From DATAVB01 sp036267955 (lineage in GTDB: Bacteria; Actinomycetota; Actinomycetes; Mycobacteriales; QHCD01): a stretch of DNA of 64,000 nt. The translations under genes were made by a program, and so were the position numbers. The notes under the pieces were generated by a model. It was given only the letters and a program-made list of their open reading frames with translations. It ran no database searches and was not told the DNA's origin. Shown here piece by piece: positions 16,347-24,164 of the stretch. Location: the NCBI GenBank assembly GCA_036267955.1, contig DATAVB010000024.1, forward strand, positions 1-64,000, read 5' to 3'. Each line of letters begins with the position of its first letter. Position 1 is the stretch's first letter.

Positions 16347-17267
16347 TCAGGACCGATGCGTCCTCTGCTGGACGAGTTCGAAGAGCTGGTGGGCGTCCCA
16401 GGTCGCGCCGACCGCGGCGATCGCGGCCACCGAGATGATGGCGACGCCGACCGCGGCCAGCATGGGACGGTTCCGCGGCGGGGCAGCGAGCAGCGCCTGC
16501 ACTCTGGCGGTGACGTGGGTGGCCGCGGCCGCCAGCACGCGGGCCGGTCGTGCAGTGGCCGCGGTCAGCAGCCTGGTGTGGGCCAACGCGGTCGCTGCCA
16601 CCACCCGGTCGCCGGCGGCCTGCGCCGCGACCTCGTCGGCCCATCGTTCGGTGGCAAAGACGGCGGCGTCGGGAAGCCGGGCCAGCAGCGGGTTCAGGGC
16701 AGCGGCGAGTACGACGATGGCGACGTGCCGGTAGTGATGATGGTCGAGATGCGCGCGTTCATGAGCCAGTACGACCCGCCGCTGGTCGGCCGGCAATGCG
16801 GTGAGCAGCTCCCGCGACACCACGATGCGACCGGGACGACCCGGCACCGCGTAGGCGGTGATTCCGGGATCGGGCAGCACGACCAGTGAGGTGCCGTGGT
16901 CGGGCAGCCGACGGCAGGTCCGGTAGGCCTCGACGATGACGCGGCCCCGGCGCACCGCGGTCCGTACCAACAACGCCGCCAGCACCGGAATGGCGATCAG
17001 GGCAGCCAACGCGACCGAACGGTGCACCGGGTCGTGCTGGCGCAGTGAGCTGACGGTCCAGTGGCCGAAGGCGGCGATGTCTGGCAGCTGGCCGATGAGG
17101 GTCAGGGCCAGCAGTCCGAGTACGACGGCGGTTGCAGAGGCGAGCACGGCACCGCCGACGGTCAGCAGCCAGGTGGCATGCCGCGGCGGCAGCCGGCGGG
17201 AAAGCCACGGAGCCACCTGTCCGAAGATGAGTGCCATCAGCAGTGGCACGTAAACGTCGACCCGCAT
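16347..17267 (-). CDS. M56-family (BlaR1/MecR1-like) membrane metallopeptidase
   Basis: This 306-residue membrane protein has about four hydrophobic segments and a zinc peptidase motif His169-Glu170-Arg-Ala-His173 (LAHERAHLDHH), with a later ATERWADE that could supply the third ligand. It lacks the extracellular penicillin-binding sensor of BlaR1, so what it senses is unknown. By analogy it would inactivate BlaI by proteolysis. Its ATG overlaps the BlaI stop by one base, so the two are translationally coupled. A paralogous pair occurs at 36768-38022. Confidence 0.87.
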   Translation of the reverse strand: MRVDVYVPLLMALIFGQVAPWLSRRLPPRHATWLLTVGGAVLASATAVVLGLLALTLIGQLPDIAAFGHWTVSSLRQHDPVHRSVALAALIAIPVLAALLVRTAVRRGRVIVEAYRTCRRLPDHGTSLVVLPDPGITAYAVPGRPGRIVVSRELLTALPADQRRVVLAHERAHLDHHHYRHVAIVVLAAALNPLLARLPDAAVFATERWADEVAAQAAGDRVVAATALAHTRLLTAATARPARVLAAAATHVTARVQALLAAPPRNRPMLAAVGVAIISVAAIAAVGATWDAHQLFELVQQRTHRS

Positions 17268-17677
17268 CAGCCGCTCGACTCACCGGCGCCAGGTCTGCCG
17301 TTTCCCGCCGGGTGCTGCCGGCCCGCCCGCCGGACCAACTCGACCAACGCCCGTTCGTCGTCGCCGGAGAGGCCGTCGACGAACCGGGCCAGCACGGCGG
17401 TCCGGTCGTCGCCTCGGTCGAGCAGCGCCCGCATCTGGGCCGCGGCGATCCCGGACTGGTCGAGCACCGCGGCGTACGCGTAGGCGCGGCCGACCCGTTC
17501 CCGGGACACGGCGCCCTTCTCGTACAGCCGGGTCAGGATCGTCATGACCGTCGTATAGGCCAGCTCGGCCCTCAACGATTCCTGCACCTGGGCCGGGGTC
17601 ATCGGCTCGGTGGCTGCCCAGAGCGCGGCAAGCACCTCGGTTTCCAGTGCACCCGCAGGTCGGCGACCTTTCGCCAT
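17267..17677 (-). CDS. BlaI/MecI/CopY-family repressor
   Basis: This 136-residue protein has the BlaI winged helix (ALETEVLAALWAATEPMTPAQV... YTTVMTILTRLYEKGAVSRE) and a C-terminal dimerisation and cleavage region. ATG 17677 follows GGAGGA; an upstream GTG at 17689 is less likely. It is divergent from the PAP2 phosphatase gene. Two 6-4-6 dyads in the shared upstream region fit BlaI operators and suggest that it represses both itself, with M56 and ABC, and the phosphatase. Confidence 0.9.
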   Translation of the reverse strand: MAKGRRPAGALETEVLAALWAATEPMTPAQVQESLRAELAYTTVMTILTRLYEKGAVSRERVGRAYAYAAVLDQSGIAAAQMRALLDRGDDRTAVLARFVDGLSGDDERALVELVRRAGRQHPAGNGRPGAGESSG

Positions 17678-17698
17678 CGAGTCCTCCACCGATCGACT

Positions 17699-17714
17699 AC
17701 TACCTCACTGTAGT
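17699..17714. promoter_or_regulatory. BlaI-type operator, blaI side
   Basis: ACTACC-tcac-TGTAGT is a 6-4-6 dyad with one mismatch, 22 bp upstream of the BlaI start. It has the same architecture as the site at 17749 and matches the TACA/TGTA core of BlaI/MecI boxes. Confidence 0.7.
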
Positions 17715-17748
17715 GGAAACGCCGCGACTCCGACCCGGAACGGTCATA

Positions 17749-17764
17749 ACTACAGTAATGTAGT
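17749..17764. promoter_or_regulatory. BlaI-type operator, PAP2 side
   Basis: ACTACA-gtaa-TGTAGT is a perfect 6-4-6 dyad, 31 bp upstream of the PAP2 ATG. Together with 17699-17714 it places the phosphatase and the BlaI operon under one repressor. Confidence 0.78.
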
Positions 17765-17794
17765 AGCTTCTGCCGTACGGAAGGAATTCATCTG

Positions 17795-18460
17795 ATGGCT
17801 ACCGAGGTGATTGTCGCAGTGGCGCCGTTCGACAACCGAAGCGACTTCCGGGTCGTCAACGACTTCGCTAGGCAGACCGGCTGGCTGCACGGCTTCTTCA
17901 CCTTCTTCGCCACGTACGGCATCGGCCTTTTCGTGGTGCTGCTGCTCGCCGGCTGGTGGCGGTCTCGGCGCGACAACTCCTCGATGACCCTGGCCCGGCT
18001 GCTCTGGGCACCCCTCGCCGCGTTGCTCGCGGTGGCGATCAACCAGCCGATCGTCGCCGCCGTGCACGAGAAGCGACCGTTCGTCGCGCTGCCACACGTC
18101 CTGACCCTGATACACCATGCAGCCAATCCCGGCTTCCCGTCCGACCACGCCACTGCCTGCGGGGCGCTCGGAGTCGGACTGATCCTCGCGTCTAGGCGGG
18201 CGGGCTGGCTCGCCGCGCTGGTCGCGCTGCTGGTCGCGTTCTCCCGGGTGTACGTCGGAGTGCACTACCCCGGCGACGTCCTGGCCGGGCTGGCGCTCGG
18301 CGCGGCAGTGACCCTGATCGGCCTGCGCCCGGCCACCTGGTTGCTCCGGCGGTTCACCGACGCACTCGGTCGAAGCCGGCTGGCGCCGCTGGTCCGGGCC
18401 GAACCCGCCGAGGCGACACCGACCGGGGTCGCCGAAACCGCCGGTGCCCACCGCCGGTGA
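17795..18460 (+). CDS. PAP2-family phosphatase, probable undecaprenyl-diphosphatase
   Basis: This 221-residue membrane enzyme has about five to six helices and the three PAP2 motifs: K-x6-RP as EKRPFVALPH, PSDHA, and SRVYVGVHYPGD. The order and size match BcrC-type undecaprenyl pyrophosphate phosphatases, which recycle the lipid carrier for peptidoglycan and confer bacitracin tolerance. Other lipid phosphatase roles are possible. It is divergent from the BlaI-M56-ABC operon and has a perfect BlaI box in its promoter, which supports an envelope-stress role. Confidence 0.87.
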   Translation: MATEVIVAVAPFDNRSDFRVVNDFARQTGWLHGFFTFFATYGIGLFVVLLLAGWWRSRRDNSSMTLARLLWAPLAALLAVAINQPIVAAVHEKRPFVALPHVLTLIHHAANPGFPSDHATACGALGVGLILASRRAGWLAALVALLVAFSRVYVGVHYPGDVLAGLALGAAVTLIGLRPATWLLRRFTDALGRSRLAPLVRAEPAEATPTGVAETAGAHRR

Positions 18461-18508
18461 CTCGCCAGCCCGCCCAACCCGCTCCCGCTCCCATGGGGGG
18501 CCGCCGGG

Positions 18509-19159
18509 TCAACTGGCGACGAGGGATTTCGACCGACCGAGTGTGACGCCGACCCCGGTGACCCAGAGCAGCAGCAGCGGCAGCGAGACGTACGCGGCGC
18601 CGGACAGTGCGCCGACCAGGAACAGGTAGCCGATACCGGAGACGACCAGCGCCGCGGCGAGCACCCAACCCAGCCAGGCGAGCCACGTCGGCAGCGCCCG
18701 GCCGCCGCGAATCGCACCCGCACCGGCGACCGCCAAGGCGGCCAGCGCCAGCATCTTCACGCCGTCGAGCCGGTTGATCACCTCGAAGAGATCGCCGGAC
18801 CTTGCGGCAGCGCCGGCCGGTGCGGCCCAACCGGCGAGCAACATGCCGAGCACCCATTGCACCAGCGAGATCGCCACCGCGGCCGCCCCGGCGATTCCCG
18901 CCGCCCGGGCCCAGCCATCGCGCGGCAACAGCCGCAACGCGGCCAGCACCACACCGGCCAATGCGAGTCCGGCGACGCCATGGACCAACGTCGACTGCGC
19001 CATCGCCGGCGCGCTTCCGGCGGCGTAGTCACGCACGATCGTCGCGTCCGACGCCGACACCACCGTGTTCGAGGTCCAGACGAACAGCCCCACCAGCCAG
19101 GCCAGGGCGAACAGCACTCCGGCCGCCCGGCCGGTCGAGACAGCGGTACGTACGTTCAT
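18509..19159 (-). CDS. Multi-pass membrane protein, function unknown
   Basis: This 216-residue protein has six to seven hydrophobic segments, no signal peptide and no recognised catalytic motif. It has a general resemblance to DUF4386-like proteins, but I would not assign it. GGAGG lies 6 nt before ATG 19159; ATG 19165 directly abuts it and is less likely. Two GAGAGC-type dyads lie 31-99 bp upstream and match one before the TetR gene at 21269, so it may be that regulator's target. Confidence 0.7.
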   Translation of the reverse strand: MNVRTAVSTGRAAGVLFALAWLVGLFVWTSNTVVSASDATIVRDYAAGSAPAMAQSTLVHGVAGLALAGVVLAALRLLPRDGWARAAGIAGAAAVAISLVQWVLGMLLAGWAAPAGAAARSGDLFEVINRLDGVKMLALAALAVAGAGAIRGGRALPTWLAWLGWVLAAALVVSGIGYLFLVGALSGAAYVSLPLLLLWVTGVGVTLGRSKSLVAS

Positions 19160-19189
19160 TGTCATCCTCCGCGAGCGGTCACACCGTAG

Positions 19190-19206
19190 AGAGAGCGGCG
19201 CTCTCT
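19190..19206. promoter_or_regulatory. TetR-type operator, site 1
   Basis: AGAGAGC-ggc-GCTCTCT is a perfect 7-3-7 inverted repeat, 31 bp upstream of the membrane-protein gene on the reverse strand. The core AGAGC-N3-GCTCT recurs at 19246. Confidence 0.6.
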
Positions 19207-19245
19207 GTTGCGTCACATCATGCGCGAGAGCGCATGTCGATGTCA

Positions 19246-19258
19246 AGAGCACCGCTCT
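19246..19258. promoter_or_regulatory. TetR-type operator, site 2
   Basis: AGAGC-acc-GCTCT is a 5-3-5 dyad. Its wider context CAAGAGCACCGCTCTCA is nearly identical to CAAGAGCATCGCTCGCA upstream of the TetR gene (21213-21229). Confidence 0.6.
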
Positions 19259-19286
19259 CATCATGGCGAGTGGAGCGCGGGCCAAC

Positions 19287-19349
19287 TTTTCATGATCGTG
19301 ATCGGCGGTTGGGGCTATAGCAACCGAAAACCGATCATGATCATGAAAA
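19287..19349. repeat. Dispersed two-stem palindromic element, copy 1
   Basis: This 63-bp element has outer arms TTTTCATGATCGTGATCGG and CCGATCATGATCATGAAAA (18 of 19 paired), an inner stem CGGTTG/CAACCG around GGGCTATAG-type sequence, and an AAAA bulge on the 3' side. A second copy occurs at 60692-60752 with compensating changes in the inner stem. Both copies are preceded by GCCAACTTT. It could act as a bidirectional terminator or a mobile palindromic repeat. Confidence 0.85.
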
Positions 19350-19416
19350 CGGGGCTCGGACGGCGGAAGGCGAGCGAGACCGCTACACAATCGAGACGGA
19401 AAATAAATCAGCCCTA

Positions 19417-19445
19417 TTGCGCTCGGCCCAGCCGGCTGATAAACA
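19417..19445 (+). promoter_or_regulatory. Probable promoter of the LplA-like binding-protein gene
   Basis: TTGCGC (19417-19422) and TAAACA (19440-19445) are 17 bp apart and are followed by the operator-like dyad at 19462 and the gene at 19563. The stretch from 19350 to 19416 shows nothing else recognisable. Confidence 0.4.
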
Positions 19446-19461
19446 CATGCATTACACGATC

Positions 19462-19477
19462 GGGAATGCGCTTTCCC
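19462..19477. promoter_or_regulatory. LacI-type operator candidate
   Basis: GGGAATGCGCTTTCCC is a 16-bp imperfect palindrome (one mismatched pair) with a central GCGC, close to the classical LacI-family form GGAAAGCGCTTTCC. It lies just downstream of the predicted -10 element and 86 bp before the binding-protein ATG. No LacI gene is adjacent; the one at 11696-12685, next to a related binding-protein gene, is a candidate. Confidence 0.5.
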
Positions 19478-19562
19478 AAGTTGAGCAGAGTTGACGTGGC
19501 CGACGCAATGGTGCGTGTGGACATCCCCGAGACACCCGAGGATCGCCCGCAAGGAGAATGCT

Positions 19563-21206
19563 ATGAACGAGCCCCTGTCCCGTCGCACATTGCTCAAAAG
19601 CACTGGCACCGCCGCGGTTCTCGCGTCGGGTGGCGCCGGGCTGCTGGCCGGCTGCGGAGGCAAGAAGAGTAAGAACACGGTCGCCGCCAACACGAAGGTA
19701 AAGCTGCCGACGTACGTGCCATACACCGGCGGCGCCAAGCCGGATCTGCCCGGCACCGAACAGGGCGTACAACCTGCTTTCTTTCGCTATCCAACCAATC
19801 CGAAGGCGGCGACCTCAGAGAAGCCGGGCTCAGGCAGCTCCGTATCGGCTTTCGCCAACATCTATTACGCGATCCCTCCGGGCCCGGGACGCAACAAATT
19901 CTGGTCGTCACTGAACGAACAGCTCGGCGTCGACCTCAAGCTGCAGATGGTGCCCAACGGCGACTACGCCACCAAGTTTCCAACTATCATCGCGGGCAAC
20001 GACCTACCCGACCTGCTCCAGGTGATCGGCACCCCGGCGCCCAACATGCCGCAGCTTCTCGCGTCGAAATTCACCGACCTGACCGACTATCTCTCCGGCG
20101 ACGCGGTCAAGGAATACCCGTACCTCGCCAACATCCCGGAGCGCGGGTGGAAGACCACCATCTACAACGGCGGTATCTATGGCATTCCGGTGCCCCGCGA
20201 GGCTATCGGCGGCTACAACTTTGCCCGCGAGGATCTCTTCAAGAAGGCCGGCGCCAGCCTCACCCCGAAGAATTTCAACGAGTTTCACGACGGGGCCAAG
20301 GCACTGAACAATCCCCGGAAACACCAGTGGACGTTCGGCTCCGCGGACGCCGTCATCAGCCTCGTCAACACGATGCAGAACGCGCCCAACGGCTGGCGCG
20401 ACAACGGCGGCAAACTCACCAACAACATCGAGACCGACGAATACCGAAAGTCGCTGAGCACGGCCATTCAGTTCTGGAAGGAAGGGCTGATCCATCCGGA
20501 CGCCTTCGAGGATGCCCCGCCCATCAAGGAATGGTTCGTTGCCGGCACGATCTGCGTCGACCCAACGGGCTATGCCGGTTGGGCCCAATACATCCAGCAG
20601 GGCCTGGCTCATCCGGGTTTCCAGCTCAACCTCCTGACCGCGCCCGGATACGACGGAGGGCTCGGGAAGATCCCCCTGGGCGGCCCGAGTTTCAGCACCA
20701 CAGCGATCAAGAAGGCCAGCAAATCGCGGGTGAAGGAGCTGCTCCGGATCGCCAACTGGCTGGCGACCCCGTTCGGCAGCAAGGAGTATCTGTTCCGGGT
20801 GTACGGCATAACCGGCGTCGACAACACCGTCGACAAGAACGGCGACCCGCATTACACCCAGCTCGGCCTTTCCGAGGCCGTCCCGCTGCCGATCCGCTAT
20901 GTCGCCGACGCTCCGGCTCCGATCTACCAGCCGAGCCGCCCGCAGGACGCCAAGATCCAACACGCCTACCAGTCGAAGGTCCTTCCGGACGGCATCCCCA
21001 ACCCGACCCTCGGCCTCTTCTCCGACACCAACGCCCAGCAGGGCGCCATCATCAACAAGGCATTCGCGAACGCGCACAATGACATCATTCAGGGACGCAA
21101 GCCGCTCAGCGCGCTCGACGACGCGCTGAAGGCATGGCGCCAGGGCGGCGGCGACAAGATCCGCAAGGAGTACGAGGATCAGTTGCAGAAGCAGGGCGGC
21201 AGCTGA
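19563..21206 (+). CDS. LplA/LipO-like extracellular solute-binding lipoprotein
   Basis: This 547-residue binding protein has a Tat-like N-terminus (LSRRTLLKS) and a lipobox ending at Cys31 (LLAGCGG). The mature region is longer than ordinary family-1 binding proteins and resembles LplA/YtcQ-type oligosaccharide-binding proteins. AAGGAG lies 7 nt before ATG 19563. It is the intact relative of the frameshifted gene at 10042-11666. No permease genes are adjacent, so it must use permeases encoded elsewhere or be an orphan. Confidence 0.88.
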   Translation: MNEPLSRRTLLKSTGTAAVLASGGAGLLAGCGGKKSKNTVAANTKVKLPTYVPYTGGAKPDLPGTEQGVQPAFFRYPTNPKAATSEKPGSGSSVSAFANIYYAIPPGPGRNKFWSSLNEQLGVDLKLQMVPNGDYATKFPTIIAGNDLPDLLQVIGTPAPNMPQLLASKFTDLTDYLSGDAVKEYPYLANIPERGWKTTIYNGGIYGIPVPREAIGGYNFAREDLFKKAGASLTPKNFNEFHDGAKALNNPRKHQWTFGSADAVISLVNTMQNAPNGWRDNGGKLTNNIETDEYRKSLSTAIQFWKEGLIHPDAFEDAPPIKEWFVAGTICVDPTGYAGWAQYIQQGLAHPGFQLNLLTAPGYDGGLGKIPLGGPSFSTTAIKKASKSRVKELLRIANWLATPFGSKEYLFRVYGITGVDNTVDKNGDPHYTQLGLSEAVPLPIRYVADAPAPIYQPSRPQDAKIQHAYQSKVLPDGIPNPTLGLFSDTNAQQGAIINKAFANAHNDIIQGRKPLSALDDALKAWRQGGGDKIRKEYEDQLQKQGGS

Positions 21207-21214
21207 GCAAACCA

Positions 21215-21226
21215 AGAGCATCGCTC
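21215..21226. promoter_or_regulatory. TetR-type operator, site 3
   Basis: AGAGC-atc-GCTC lies 43 bp upstream of the TetR ATG. Its 17-bp context matches site 2 (19246) at 15 positions. This points to autoregulation and to a shared regulon with the membrane-protein gene at 18509. Confidence 0.55.
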
Positions 21227-21268
21227 GCAGAAGTTGCCATCGCTCCGCAAGTACGGGACGATGGCGCA

Positions 21269-21985
21269 ATGACCAGCAGCGAGCCGATCGGCACCCCTCG
21301 ACAGCGAGCCCATGCCCAGACCATCGTCGACATCAAGCGGATGGCGCGCGAGCAGCTCGGCACCGAGGGCAGCGCCGGCCTGTCGCTGCGGGCCATCGCC
21401 CGCAAGCTCGGCATCGTTTCCTCCGCGGTCTATCGCTACGTGCCGAGCCGCGACGAACTGCTCACCATGCTGATCGAGGACGCGTACAACTCGCTCGGCG
21501 ACGCGGTCGAGACAGCGGAGAAGCGGGTCCGCCGCGGCGACCTCGCCAAACGGTGGCTCGCGCTCGGCCGGGCGGTTCGGTCGTGGTCGATCGACCATCC
21601 CGCCGAATATGCGCTGATCTACGGCAGCCCGGTCCCCGGATACGCCGCCCCGGCCGAGCGGACCGTCGCGCCGGGCGTGCGTGTCACGATGCTGGTGATC
21701 GACCTGCTGGTTGCCGCTGCCGATGCCGGGGTCAAGACGAAAGAGCCTGCCACGCAGGCGATCCCAGCTGCGGTACGGCGTGACATGCAGTCCATCCGGG
21801 ACGGCCTGGACGTCAACGTCAACGACGAATTGCTGGTCCGCGGCCTGCTGGCCTGGTCGGCTCTCTTCGGCATGATCAGTTTCGAATTGTTCGGCCAATA
21901 CGTCGGCGCGGTGCGGAACAATGCCGCATTCTTCGAACATCAGGTCGCCCGACTCGGTGAATTGATCGGCCTGCCGGCCGACTGA
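21269..21985 (+). CDS. TetR-family regulator with WHG-type C-terminal domain
   Basis: This 238-residue protein has a TetR HTH at about residues 28-70 (GLSLRAIARKLGIVSSAVYRYVPSRDELL) and a C-terminal ligand domain of the WHG kind (IDHPAEYALIYGSPVPGY, LLAWSALFGMISFELFGQ). ATG 21269 begins the homologous sequence; the frame is open further upstream but overlaps the previous gene. It probably binds the AGAGC-N3-GCTCT sites at 19190, 19246 and 21215. Ligand unknown. Confidence 0.86.
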   Translation: MTSSEPIGTPRQRAHAQTIVDIKRMAREQLGTEGSAGLSLRAIARKLGIVSSAVYRYVPSRDELLTMLIEDAYNSLGDAVETAEKRVRRGDLAKRWLALGRAVRSWSIDHPAEYALIYGSPVPGYAAPAERTVAPGVRVTMLVIDLLVAAADAGVKTKEPATQAIPAAVRRDMQSIRDGLDVNVNDELLVRGLLAWSALFGMISFELFGQYVGAVRNNAAFFEHQVARLGELIGLPAD

Positions 21986-22028
21986 AACTCCCTTGCCTGC
22001 GGGCATCCGGCCGGCTGACACTGCACGG

Positions 22029-22544
22029 ATGCTGATCAGACGCGAACAACCCGGTGATCCGGACGCCATCCATGCGGTACACGCCGCGGCATTCGCCAAG
22101 GACGGGAAACCCGGCCTGGTCGAGGCCCGGCTCGTCGATGACCTGCGGGCACTGAAGCCAGCCTGGATTCCGGCATTGTCCCTGGTCGCGATCATCGACG
22201 ACACGATCGTGGGTCATGTCTGCTGCACCCGGTCGACGGTCGAGGAATACCCGGCACTCGGACTCGGTCCGCTCGGCGTGGCCCCGGGCCATCAGCGCGG
22301 CGGCGTCGGCCAGGCCCTGGTGCACGCGGTGCTCGGCGCGGCTGACGCATTGGGCGAGACCGTCGTCGTGCTGTGGGGTATTCCGACCTACTACCCTCGG
22401 TTCGGTTTCCGGCCGGCCGCCGACTACGGCATCCACCCGGCCGGGGGCACCGGCAACGAGGCGTTTCAGGCCCGCACGCTGACCGCGTACCGGCCGGAGA
22501 TACAGGGCGCGTTCCGTTACTCCGCGGCGTTCGGCAACCTCTGA
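22029..22544 (+). CDS. GNAT-family N-acetyltransferase
   Basis: This 171-residue acetyltransferase has the acetyl-CoA binding motif PLGVAPGHQRGGVGQALV and the YPRFGFRPAADYGI block typical of the YhbS-like subgroup (predicted N-acetyltransferases of small molecules or proteins). ATG 22029 fits the start of the fold (MLIRREQPGD). It is co-directional with the TetR gene (43-nt gap) and convergent with the phosphatase gene. Substrate unknown. Confidence 0.85.
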   Translation: MLIRREQPGDPDAIHAVHAAAFAKDGKPGLVEARLVDDLRALKPAWIPALSLVAIIDDTIVGHVCCTRSTVEEYPALGLGPLGVAPGHQRGGVGQALVHAVLGAADALGETVVVLWGIPTYYPRFGFRPAADYGIHPAGGTGNEAFQARTLTAYRPEIQGAFRYSAAFGNL

Positions 22545-22557
22545 CCAGCGGAGTCGG

Positions 22558-23715
22558 CTAGGTGCGGCTGATCGCGACGATGCAGAGATCGTCGTCCCGG
22601 TCGCCGGCACCGAGGGTCGACATCAACTCCGCGCAGCAGCGGTCCGGACCCTGCCCGTAGTGCTCCCGGCAGGTGTCCAGCAGCACCGCGTTTCCCTCCT
22701 CGATCGTCCGCTCATGCCGCTCCACCAGACCGTCGGTGTAGAGCAGCAGCATCGACCCGACCGAGAGCTCCAGCGTCTCATCGGCGTACGGCGCATCCGC
22801 GTTGACGCCGAGCATCAGGTTGCGTGGCTCGGCCAACAGCCGGGCGCCGGACCGGCCGGCCAACACCGGCGGCGGATGGCCGGCGGAGGCCCAGCGCAAC
22901 TGCCCGGTCGGCACGTGCAGGGTGGCGCAGGCAGCGGTGGCCAGCGCGCCGGGCGCGGCATCGGGCAGCACCGCGTTGACCTGCCGCAGGATGTGCGCCG
23001 GATAGATGCCCGGACCGGCAAAGGTACGGAAGAGCGCGGAAAGCCGGCTCATGGTGGCGGCCGCCTCGACGCCGTGGCCCGTGGTGTCGCCGATCAGCAC
23101 CAGGACCGTGTCCTCGTCAATCAGTTGCACGTCGTAGAAGTCGCCGCAGACCTGGCCGCCCCGGGTCGCCGACAGGTAGCGGGCACCGATCCGGACACCG
23201 GGCCGCTCCGGCAGCTCGGCCGGGATGGCGTACCGCCGCAGTTGTTCGACGCCGGTCAGATCCTCGACCACGCCCCGTTCGGCCAGCGCGAGCGCCCACG
23301 ACTCCTCCAACCGCAGCCGGTCGGAGATATCGGTGAGTGAGCCACGCAGCGTCCGTGGCGAGCCGCTCGGGTCGGTCTCCACCTCACCGACCGTCATGAC
23401 GTTCCGGACGGTCCCGTCCGCCCGCACGATGCGATGCTCGCAGCTGTACGGCTTCGCGTCGCTGGTGGCGTGCTCCAGCACCAGCTGGAAATGGTCGCGG
23501 TCGGCCGGATGGACGGCCGCCAGGAGCGTCTCGGTCGAGGCGGAATCGGCGCCAACCAGATCGTGCAGATCCTGGTCCCAGGTCCAGTGGCCGGACGTCA
23601 GGTCGCACCGGTAGCGGCCGGCGCGGTTGCCTGATCGCGCCGGCTCGAGCCGGTCGGACCGCGGCGGAGTGGACGTCACCCGACGATCATCGCGCACTGT
23701 GTCCAGCACCCGCAC
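22558..23715 (-). CDS. PAS-PP2C (RsbU/SpoIIE-type) serine phosphatase
   Basis: This 385-residue protein has an N-terminal PAS/PAC sensor (about residues 30-140; GRYRCDLTSGHWTWD ... GTVRNVMTVGE ... GSLTDISDR) and a C-terminal SpoIIE/PP2C domain from about 165, with metal-ligand motifs GDFYDV, IGDTTGHGVEAA, LLLYTDGLVE and GDRDDDLCIVAI. It would dephosphorylate an STAS-domain anti-anti-sigma factor, probably the one at 23765. The GTG start at 23715 is uncertain; GTG 23679 is possible. It is divergent from the STAS gene with only a 49-nt gap. Confidence 0.88.
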   Translation of the reverse strand: MRVLDTVRDDRRVTSTPPRSDRLEPARSGNRAGRYRCDLTSGHWTWDQDLHDLVGADSASTETLLAAVHPADRDHFQLVLEHATSDAKPYSCEHRIVRADGTVRNVMTVGEVETDPSGSPRTLRGSLTDISDRLRLEESWALALAERGVVEDLTGVEQLRRYAIPAELPERPGVRIGARYLSATRGGQVCGDFYDVQLIDEDTVLVLIGDTTGHGVEAAATMSRLSALFRTFAGPGIYPAHILRQVNAVLPDAAPGALATAACATLHVPTGQLRWASAGHPPPVLAGRSGARLLAEPRNLMLGVNADAPYADETLELSVGSMLLLYTDGLVERHERTIEEGNAVLLDTCREHYGQGPDRCCAELMSTLGAGDRDDDLCIVAISRT

Positions 23716-23764
23716 CGGCCGCCCCGAAGCTAGGATGATGATCAGCGCGAGGAAGGGGTCTCAG

Positions 23765-24088
23765 GTGCCGTCGTCCGACGATGCAACGCCGATGCTGCGG
23801 GTGGAAACGCCCTCCAAGGGCACGATCGTCGTTTCCGGCGAACTGGATATGGCCACCGCACCACAGTTGGTCGCGATCGTGGACCGACTCGTCGCCGACA
23901 ACGTGGTCGACATCGTGATCGAGCTCGACCGGCTGGCATTCTGCGATTCCAGCGGGCTGAGCTTCTTCGTCCAGGCCCACCAGACGCTGCGTGCGGCCGG
24001 CGGTTCGTTGGTGTTGCACAACCCGTCCGACCGGCTTCGTGGGTTGCTTGCCACCACGTCGCTCGACCACGAGCTCAATATCTCTTAG
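23765..24088 (+). CDS. STAS-domain anti-sigma factor antagonist
   Basis: This 107-residue STAS protein has the phosphorylatable serine in FCDSSGLSFF and the TIVVSGELDMATAPQL N-terminal strand-helix. In partner-switching systems its unphosphorylated form binds the anti-sigma kinase. GTG 23765 is preceded by GGAAGGGG. It lies between the phosphatase (divergent) and the anti-sigma kinase (77 nt downstream), giving a full three-part switch. Confidence 0.9.
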   Translation: MPSSDDATPMLRVETPSKGTIVVSGELDMATAPQLVAIVDRLVADNVVDIVIELDRLAFCDSSGLSFFVQAHQTLRAAGGSLVLHNPSDRLRGLLATTSLDHELNIS

Positions 24089-24164
24089 CGGACACCCGTT
24101 CCACCGTCCCACTTATGGGTAGGAAGGCCGGCGACGGGGACTGACGAGCGACAGGAGGCGGACG

